From: Manis javanica
Lineage: Eukaryota; Chordata; Mammalia; Pholidota; Manidae
NCBI RefSeq assembly: GCF_040802235.1
Contig: NC_133156.1
Location: 139,669,173-139,733,172 of the forward strand
DNA length: 64,000 bases
Direction of reading: 5' to 3'
The number at the start of each line of letters is the position of its first letter. Positions within the stretch are counted from its first letter, which is position 1. The translations under genes and the position numbers were made by a program. Positions 55,540 to 64,000 of the stretch are shown here, piece by piece. Below the pieces are notes generated by a model that was not told the DNA's origin, made no database searches, and was given only the letters and a program-made list of their open reading frames with translations.

Positions 55540-55572
55540 TGCGTGTGTGGTGTGTATGTGTGTGTAAGCGAC
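55480..55572 (+). repeat. (TG)n microsatellite
   Basis: Compound GT repeat with a pure stretch of about 20 units (55499-55538). Confidence 0.95.
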
Positions 55573-57034
55573 AAGCCCTGGGGCAACTGTACACTCTCTA
55601 TGGCAGGAGGAGTAGAAGGATGCGGTGGGGTTGACAAGACAGAGGACACCAACACTTCAGAGGTGTTGGGTCAACTTTTCACACTTCTGAGCTATGTCAT
55701 GGCACACTGCTCCCTTTGAAAAGTGAATGCGGCTTTCAGGTAATCTTAATCGAGAGCAGGAGGTGCTGCAGAGAATAAACTGAATCCAAAAGGTACAGCA
55801 GACACGGGGGGCCTAGAAGCCCTTCGCTCCTCTGCCCCTCATGCTTTGGTTACACTTCTTCCCACCCTGGGCTGGGTGCTGGGCTAGTAGCAATGAAGTG
55901 AAGTAAAAAGACACATGCCCTACCCTGGGGGAGCTCAAGGTCTGGTGGCATGATGCCCTGTCATACTGGTCATCTTGTCCAGACCCACAGTGCCACAACC
56001 CTCACCGCCCTGGGTCAGCACAGCCTGCTGTCAGGTCTGGCCAAGATGCAGAATAACACAAGGCCCTATGAGCTGGATGCCTGGATGGCAGGCAGAGCTC
56101 CATTTCCCAGTGGAGCACTTCTCCTATATGTTAGTTCTAAGAAACTCAGGGGCTCAAGAATAAAGGAAAATATTGTACATCAGTCCAAACTAGTAAACTA
56201 AACAAATGCTGACACAATAAACATACAGAACAAATCCTTTTAGGACATCAAGGTTTCTCAATAATTTGGAGCACTGGAAGACTACTAGGGATTTTTTAAA
56301 AGTCAGCACAGCTCTATAAAAGACATGGTTCAAATGGTCTTGGTTCTTGCAAAACCATAGATTAGCTATTTTTCTATCAGTTATGGGGGAAATATTCAGG
56401 AAAAATATACTGCTAATGAATCTTTGAAATGATGAGTTCAGAAGATTATCCATGTTTTTGTATTTCAGGTATTAATTCTGCTCAATGAAGAAATGACAGT
56501 TTTCCACTTAGTTAAGTACTATAACCAACAACGGCAAGATCAGTATCACTGAGGAAGAGAACCACCAAGTGAAAGGTTTTTATCTTGAGTGTCGTGACCA
56601 GTAAGACACGCAACTGTAGCTGTCATACAACCTCCTTCAGCCAGTAACACAGTCCCCACAGGCTCGGGCATGTTTTACCCAAGGCTCCTATTAAACTAAG
56701 GGTGTCTGAAAATACAAGACGCTGCTCCCTGCCACAAACTGACAGGATTTCTGTGTGTGCTTTTTTTTTAAAAAAAAATACCATGGTAGCTCAGAGTTTT
56801 TTTCATCTACTGGGCACATCTTTAGGAGTGTTAAACGCAACCCATCACTTTAAAAGAAAAGTTTAATTTTCTAATTGTTTTCATTTCTAATTAAAACCTA
56901 ACCAACATTAAAACACAAAAGCTGTATGTGGGATAGAAGCAAGCTGTAATTCCTTCTCCAGGAAGTCACAGAACTCCAGGATCACTTCATCCAGCCAGGC
57001 AGGCTCCCTGGCCTGGTAGGAACAACTGGTTTAG

Positions 57035-57135
57035 CGCAATAAGCCCTGGCATTCTGTATTCACTCTGCCATATTCTAGCTGCAGGATCTTGGATGAATCT
57101 CTTAGCCTTATTGATCCCCCAAAGTCTCCCCAACA
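57035..57135 (+). repeat. MIR-like fragment
   Basis: 'ctgccatattctagctgcag' and 'gatcttggatgaatctctta' match the MIR core in order. Confidence 0.5.
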
Positions 57136-57929
57136 GCGACAACAGAGGGTTGAATCAAAATTGAACACACTAAGTCACAAGGGTGTGCCTGTAATAGCCC
57201 GGGCACTGTGTGAATGTAAACTCTGCAGCTGAGTTCCTGCCTCTCTCTCCCCTCCATCTGGTCACGGACCAGTGTTTACATATTTCTAGGGCAGGAACTT
57301 TATCTGAGAGAGTCCATTTCCTTTCCTGGAACATTTCTTTATTGATCAAAATCTATCAGTATTCTGTAAATATAGATCAAGCTCCTGCTTGGGGGGAGGC
57401 ACTGTGCCAAGAGCTGATGCTGCAAATGTGAACACAGACGGGGCTCTCATGTTTGGGGAGCAACTGAGGCAACACTGCACAGAAGCCACAGGCAAGGAGA
57501 GAGAGTGAAGGCCCAAGGCTCTGACTGGCAGGGCTTTAGAGCCTGTTAGAGATGCTGATGTTCGACTGAAGATCAAGGAAAGCCCTCAAAGGGTTTTAAG
57601 CAAGAACCTGGAGTGATCAGATCTGTAACCATGACCTGAATCATTACTGCTTGGGGTCATGAGGAATACGTCTGATTCCTTTTCCATACGACAACCTCCT
57701 ACATCTTACACAGAAGCACAGAATGCTTTGGGCTGAAGAGGCTGGAGCTCTACTTGTTCACCAAGGCCTGACTCACACCAGCCCCTCAGCAGAACGAATC
57801 CCTCACTGCCGCGCTCCCTCTGCACTCTGTATACATGTAGGTCAGTCACGTCCTGTGTCCCTTACTGGTCGGAAAGCACCTCTGAGGCAAAAGCTGAATC
57901 GTAATTCACTGCGGACCCGGTCTGATGAG

Positions 57930-58045
57930 CTGTCACATGCACATTTCATCTTTGAGGTGAAGAAACTGAAGCCCAGAGAAAGCAAGTGTGAACTTGAACC
58001 TATGTGCTCTGACTCAAGGTCAGTGCCCTTAGAACTAACTAAACA
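57930..58045 (-). repeat. MIR-like fragment, reverse orientation
   Basis: 'gtgaagaaactgaagcccag', 'gtgaacttgaacctatgtgc' and 'tctgactcaaggtcagtgcc' follow the MIR complement. Confidence 0.6.
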
Positions 58046-58330
58046 ACTGCCTTCCCTGAGTAGTTCTCCAGAAATTTAAACCAAACAACTGCACAAACTT
58101 AGAAGGGAGCCATCACTTTTACTGTGCCTTTTCCTCTTGCAGATCAAACACTCCCGGTTCTCTGAGTCAGGCCTGATGTGACAGTGACAGAGTCAGGGGT
58201 CTCATCATTGCGGTCACTCTTCTCTGAACCCATCCCACACTTAAGGGAGACCCCAGGTCGGAACACAATGTCCCAAGTGTGACCCAACCAGGAGAGAACT
58301 CAATAATGTGACCACTTCTTCATTCTTGAC

Positions 58331-58655
58331 CAGGGGTCAGCCAGGTTTCTGTATAGTGTCAGAGAGGAAGTATTCTCGGCTTTGCCAGCAGCCTGGTCTC
58401 TGGCCCACTACTCAGATCTGCCCCAAAACAGTGAAAGCAGCCATGACATAACATACAGCAGGGCTGGGCTCCAAGGAAACTTTATTTATGGACAATGAAA
58501 TATGAATTTTATTTAAGTTTCACATGTTAGGAAATGGTATTCTTTTGATTTCTTTTCCAACCACTGAAAAAATATAAAAACCATTCTTAGGTTGTAAGTC
58601 ATATAAAATCTGAGTGGGACAGATTTGGCTCATGGGCTGTAGTTGCCAAACCTGA
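58331..58655 (+). mobile_element. hAT (Charlie-type) MITE
   Basis: Starts caggggtcagcc and ends gccaaacctg, inverted-repeat ends. The interior has 'aactttatttatggacaatg' and 'gacagatttggctcatgggc', typical of an abundant mammalian non-autonomous hAT family. The right flank CTCTAGAT (58656-58663) fits the hAT target preference NTCTAGAN. Confidence 0.8.
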
Positions 58656-59947
58656 CTCTAGATGATACCTTCAAATTAATGCAGCCTATTGATTATATTA
58701 GGACTGCATAGCTGAGAAATAAAAAAGCCATCAACGCACATTCAGCCTGCCATTAACTTAAAGCCCTTTAGCCCTGTTGCTGGAGCATGTCCCATCTCCT
58801 GAAAGGGCAGAAAAGGGCAGATGCTTTCATCCAACTGTCCCCAAATTTCTACGTGGAAAGGCTTTTCTGGGGACCAGCCCTGACCCCACCTCACCACTTT
58901 CCCTACTCTTTCCTAAGGGACAGACTTACCTGATGGGCACGATTAGGAGAATCTGCTTAACTCAGTCCCCTCTTCCCATCTCCAGGCCTGGCTGACTCCA
59001 GAGAGGTGCCCTTGGGCCTGCTGTCTACCTAGGAGACAGGCCTTACCTTTAGAGGTAAGGTCGGCTCTGACACTGTTAGCAAGACCACGTAGCCACGCAA
59101 CTAAGACACAAGGGTTTTATTACTGAGCTGACAAAAAATCTCTGACTCCCACATCTATCTTTTCAGTTCGATCAGAATCTGGAAAGAGGTTATCCAGATC
59201 ATGTGTGCAAGTCTGTGCTCTTTAGACCCAGGAGCAGGCATCTATCCTAGCTAAATTTCAGGCGACTAGGATTTGGCTCACTGCTTCAACCGCATGGCCT
59301 TTGTGGCACACTCTCAACTCTTAGACCTTCAAAGATTAAGCTCATCTTCCACATTCCAAAACAAATCACTGTGAACGTGTGACCAACAGACCTAATGGCA
59401 CACTCTGCGACAAGCCACTCTGCACCTTTGCCCCACAGTGATTTTTCCATTAATCAGAATCATTTGGGCTCTGTTGCTAATGGATACTAATCCTCATAAT
59501 TGGCTTCCCTTCTTCAGTGCCACTTTCCATGCTGGGGCCAGTGGTGTTTGCTGTTATTTTACATTCAATGACGTGTCATCTCCTATTTAAAAATCTTCCT
59601 GGCTTTTCTTACTTGTAGGAGAGACCCAAATCCTGGCAGCCAGTGAAGTGAGGGAGGCAACGGAGCCTCACCTACTACACCACCCTAGCAGGAAGTCTCG
59701 GGGAGCCGGGTCCTGCGTAACCAGGAACCAGCCTCACCACATAATCCCCACCACCCCCTGGAACCAACCAGAAAGTTGAGCCAGGGCCCACTACAGAGGG
59801 CAGCACACAGCAGGAGCCTCCCTGCGCTCCTCCCCAAGGCTTTCCCCTCTCTCATCTCACGGACCCACCTGCATTTATGTGCTCCTTTAAATCTGCTCTT
59901 CTAAAAACAGAGACCAGTGACTTCAAAACAACTCCTCAAACATAGAG

Positions 59948-60205
59948 CATTGTACTCGAAGTCTATGGACCAACAGCAACACTAACCGGGCACTTAGAAA
60001 TACAGATCCTCAGGCCCCAGGGAAGCAGAATCTGTCTTCTACAAGAGCTCCAGTGAGTCACATGCACACCCTAATCTGCAAGATGGGTGGAGCAGAGAAT
60101 CACCCTAGCTTGGCCAGTGGACTTCCTGATGTACGGGCTAAGGCCCAGGCACCCAGGTAACTCCAATATATTGCCAGCATTGAGAAACACTGCTCTAGAG
60201 GAAGG
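59948..60205 (-). mobile_element. MER5-like hAT MITE, interrupted
   Basis: 'agtctatggaccaacagcaa', 'gaaatacagatcctcaggcc' and 'cattgagaaacactgctcta' match the MER5 complement. The middle is longer than the usual ~190-bp element, so there may be an insertion or two overlapping copies. Confidence 0.5.
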
Positions 60206-60599
60206 GCTTCCTCCATCCTTGGCTGTTTCTTGTATTTTAAATATACTATATATTATCACATGCCAATTCATTTCCAAAATTACCATTAGGAGAAATCATG
60301 CCAGATAAAAGTCACTTATCATGCAATCCAGCAATGAGGGTTGCCTGTGTTTCGTGCCTTTCTCCCTTTGGCCAATATGAGGAGCTACTTTTACTAGTCA
60401 GTTGTTTTTCTCTGGCTGGGAGCTATGCCTACCTAAAAAGGAACTTTGCTAATATTAACTATAAAGGAACCCAATTATCAAAGTGGCTTGCAAGGATAAT
60501 GACCAACCCAGCCTGGCTTGCCTAGGACTCTTCCAGCTTTAGCATGGCAAGTTTCACATCCCAGGATATCCTTCCTCGTTTTCCTAGGACTGAAGGACA

Positions 60600-61072
60600 G
60601 AGGAAAACGAGGACCGGTAGTCAGCCTTCCCTCAAGGTCCCACACAGTAGGCATCTTCCCTATCCTCTCACCTCTTGCTCTTGCTCCCAGATGACGGGCT
60701 GCCTTCAGTCCCTCTGTCAGTGCTCACGCCCCCCTCCCGACCTGCCTTGGCCCATGCCCCTCCCTCTGTCTAGAATACTCTCCACTCTGCTCAGTCTCCA
60801 GTTCTCAGCTCAAAGGTCACTTCCGTGGGCAGCAATTCTCTGATCCATTTCCAACCCCCAGGCCTAATCCAATCCCTTTCACACTCATAGCACAGGTGTC
60901 CTTTTCCTTCAGGGCACTTATGACAGTTCACAAGTGTGTTTGCTTGATTAGTGCCTGTCTTCCTATGTAGGTAAACAGCTGAAGGTCTGGATTGTGTCTA
61001 TTTTCTCCCTGCTTCCTTGAAGCCTCGGCCCATAGCAGTTAATAAATATTTGTTGAATAAAATGAATCCATG
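60600..61072 (+). repeat. L2 LINE 3' end
   Basis: Ordered L2 landmarks: 'ctagaatactctccactctg', 'ctcagctcaaaggtcacttc', 'ctgaaggtctggattgtgtc' and the terminal 'aataaatatttgttgaataa'. Confidence 0.8.
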
Positions 61073-64000
61073 TAATCAGTATCTAGTCCATATGTCTCCA
61101 CTCCAGAGGCTGCCAGCTTTCCCCAGTATCTGTTCCCACTTCTAGAAATAGAATCCTGAATTTTGGCTAGATATATAGCTACTTAGAATAAAGGCTATGT
61201 TCCATCCTCCCTAGGTGCTGGTATAGCCATGTGAGCAAATTTTGGCTAGGATGTGTTATGTGCAATTTCCAGATGGCTTTGTTGAGAGGGCTGTATTTCT
61301 TGCCCTTCTTCCTCCTTGCTAACTGGAATGTAAGTGTGATGATTGGTGTTCAACAGCCATCTTGGACCACAAAGTGGAAGGAGTGGGCAACTGATACCAA
61401 GGAGCCAGTTCCAGCCCTAGGGAGCCACCTCTAAGCTTTGACATAAAAGAAAGAAACTTGATTCAGTTATTCAGGGTTGTCTGTTATTCCCCCATACCTA
61501 ATCCTAACTAACAGCCTCTATCTTGCTGGTGATCTCTTCGGACTTTAACATGTATGTCAAAAATAGTGAGCCACCAGTGTGTTTTCTCTTCCCTTAATTA
61601 CACTCATGTAAATACAAAGCAGGAAGTGAGACTGTGAAGTGGTCATCTAGTGGGATGGTTTCAAAGTAGTGGAATGAGCAGGGAGTCAGGAACACAGGGT
61701 CTGGACCTAGAGAGCTGAGCAACTCTAGACCTCAGCCTCTCCTCTGTGAACAAACATAAGGAGGCCAGGCCACTAGCCACCATTTCCCTTCAAAGGACCC
61801 CTTCATGTTAATATGTTTCAGAGTTATGCTGGAGGAAAAGTCATGTTGTAGCACAAGGCATACGATTTTAAATAGTTGTGAAACACCTTAAGTTCAACTA
61901 AACTCAAAACTTGTAGCACAGGAAACATGCCCTGAGCAAGTACAGAAGATACAAGGACTATGACAAATGCCAGCAAAGACTCCAACTCTTAGAGTGCATG
62001 CTTAGTTCTAGGTCAATTACACCAGGCGACCTGAAAGCATAGTTTTGATAAAGAGCCTTTGCCAAACGGGTTCCATGGAGGTGACTGGTTTCTAAAAGAG
62101 CAAGAAAAAAAAAAGGAAGATTAAGGAGACTGTGAGGGAAGGAGGAAGAATTGCAGATTCATATGTTATAGGCTCCAAATTTTGAATGAATCAGTCAATG
62201 AGGTGTATACAGGAGAAGGCACGGGAATATTAGAGCAGGAAGAACAAGACAGTGCCAGGCAGGGCAGCAAGCACTGGTTGTACAAGTCCTCTATCATGGC
62301 CATCAGCCAAGTACCCAAAACTGAGTTTAACAAACATTTAGAAAACAAACAGAGGGATACACCACGGATAAAACTGATCTAATAAATTCTTAGTTCAACT
62401 GGTTTTTCTCTCAATTTCAGATTTCAGAGGAAGGAATTGATACACCCAAGTCTTGTGCTGCTTCAGGTGCAAAGCTGAGGGACCCAACATTTATATTAAT
62501 AATTCCATTGGCTACATTTCTGTTTCAAGGTGAGTGGCCAGCCTGCTCCTCGGCTACAAGCTGAACTCCATGTTCATTTCCTAAATGTCAAGTAAAATGA
62601 CAAAGAGCTGATCTCATCCACTGTCGCTGGTGCCATCCAGCCCTTCATATCTAGATGGTGACCAATTATATGCATCCCACACCAGCACTGGCTGGTCACC
62701 TCTTCCATTTCTCCTCCCCATCAGTTGTTCTGGTTTCTCCATGGCATTTTGACCTGTTCTAATGGCCGATTTGGAAGACAGAGCACTCAGGTTTCCTGTC
62801 ACTTCAGAGATCTCATAGGGAAGTTGAGCTCTTCCTGTCACAGGTCAACAAATATGCCCACAATGTGCCAGGAATCATTCTAAGACCTAGGGAAAGATTC
62901 TCTTGACCAGGTAAGAGGGAATTTCATTCACTCCTTTCAACCTTGAGCAACTAAATGCCCCAGGGAAGACTCTGCCCTGGCTTAGAAGAGAGATACAACT
63001 TGTTCAAAGCATGCTCCCTGATGAGCTTCCACCATCAGCAACTCTGCCCACCTCTGTTCATGAGCCACTAGGGGGCTGGCTTGTATCCCCTGAGGCTTTT
63101 CAACCTAGAGAGAGTTGGGAGCTCCAGGTACACTGTAATGGGTACAAGAGAGGGCAGTATGCTTTCCTTTTTTTGATAGTCAACCCTTGACATTGAATGA
63201 GATTCCACTTCTCTCTGGATTCGGGGAGGACTTTCTTGAGAAACTGACTTCCAATTACATAATTACTCCCTCTGCTAAAAGACTAACTGTAACATTCATT
63301 AAGAACCTGTAAGAGAGCAAACTGAGAAAAAGCTAATAAGGTATTTTAAATGATTATGTATCCATAATCTAACAATTCCAAACAGACTCAAAGTCATAGT
63401 TAGATGGTTAAATCAACAACAAAAAACTATTAAATTCTTAATTCAGCAATTTACAGGGCATAGCATTTTGTTTTAGTTTCTGATAATTTTGTATTACCTG
63501 GGAATCTCAGCAATAGTACTAACAGACAATAGTCCTTAGTCTCCTAGAAATGAACCTAAACATTTTATCATCCTCTTATTTTAAACATGACGCCACCTGT
63601 CTATACTGGCTCCAATTAAATGAGAAAGTAAAAATACAGAGTACAACTACAACAAAAGATTACTGGAAAAAGGAGTGCATAAACCAAAGCTTTTCTCTGT
63701 TGATTTATTGTGAAGTGACAAGTATATGTTCTTCCATTAAAGTAATTACAAATCAGTAAATGTGTAAGCCATCTCAGCTTGGAGAATTGACTGTCCTAAG
63801 TAATTGAACATTTACCAGTAGAATCAAGTGGCAGGAAAGAAAGATCAAATACTCTAGTCCAATAATTCCTCTAAAAGTTACAGAGAGACTTTAATAAGGA
63901 ACTAGGTATGCAGTTTAGCTCAGCATTAATGGCTTTTTCATAGTCTCTCTTCTGAACCCCAGACCTCTGAGTTACATTGAGCAACAATGGTATAAAAATG

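Larger units (their letters stand above)
52047..64000. other. No coding exon recognised; probable OTULINL intron 1 or 5' flank
   Basis: I searched the minus strand for the short Arg-rich OTULINL exon 1 and for a CpG island that might mark its promoter, and saw neither. The region holds MIR, L2, a hAT MITE, a MER5-like repeat and microsatellites. The longest open frame (54108-54506 minus) has no domain, splice or compositional support. Confidence 0.55.

Overview
The window is nuclear DNA of a placental mammal. The evidence is split genes with canonical GT-AG introns, one CpG-island promoter in otherwise CpG-poor DNA, and a dense layer of LINE-1, ERVL-MaLR LTRs, MIR, L2 and DNA-transposon relics. 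No Alu, rodent B1/B2, ruminant Bov, carnivore CAN or equine ERE SINE was recognised. Together with the L1 subfamily this suits a laurasiatherian with few young SINEs, possibly a pangolin; that last step is a guess.

Two related genes lie on the minus strand, in the order OTULINL (upstream, high coordinates) then OTULIN (downstream, low coordinates). As I recall it, this is the human 5p15 arrangement read from the opposite strand. OTULIN is represented by its promoter CpG island (about 4735-5650), coding exon 1 (4838-5013) and the start of intron 1 (1-4837); the rest lies off the left edge. OTULINL is represented by seven coding exons between 44603 and 38557, ending at its stop codon. Splice phases join without a break across all seven. 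Only the short first coding exon (about 64 nt expected) was not found and is probably beyond 64000. OTULIN is the Met1-linkage-specific deubiquitinase that restrains LUBAC signalling. OTULINL is its membrane-anchored, catalytically dead relative, and here the substituted active-site positions are directly readable (Asp for the catalytic Cys, His for the Asn).

The remaining sequence is intergenic or intronic. 5.6-10.7 kb holds a MaLR LTR, a decayed ERV gag-pol remnant, and an old L1 3' end interrupted by an ERV-derived retroposon that has a poly(A) tail and a 17-bp target duplication. 11.0-13.4 kb is a 5'-truncated L1 on the minus strand. 14.5-21.4 kb has several LTRs. 21.4-37.1 kb is mostly unique sequence with an L2, an L1M and a Tigger-like MITE. 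45.8-52.0 kb is a full-length but inactivated L1 on the plus strand with a perfect 14-bp target duplication. 52.0-64.0 kb is MIR, L2, hAT and microsatellite sequence.

I found no CRISPR, operon, tRNA or rRNA gene and no convincing unknown protein-coding gene. The most unusual items are the L1-mobilised ERV copy, the OTULINL pseudoenzyme exons including a 32-nt microexon, and two inverted L1 copies bracketing all the OTULINL exons seen here.
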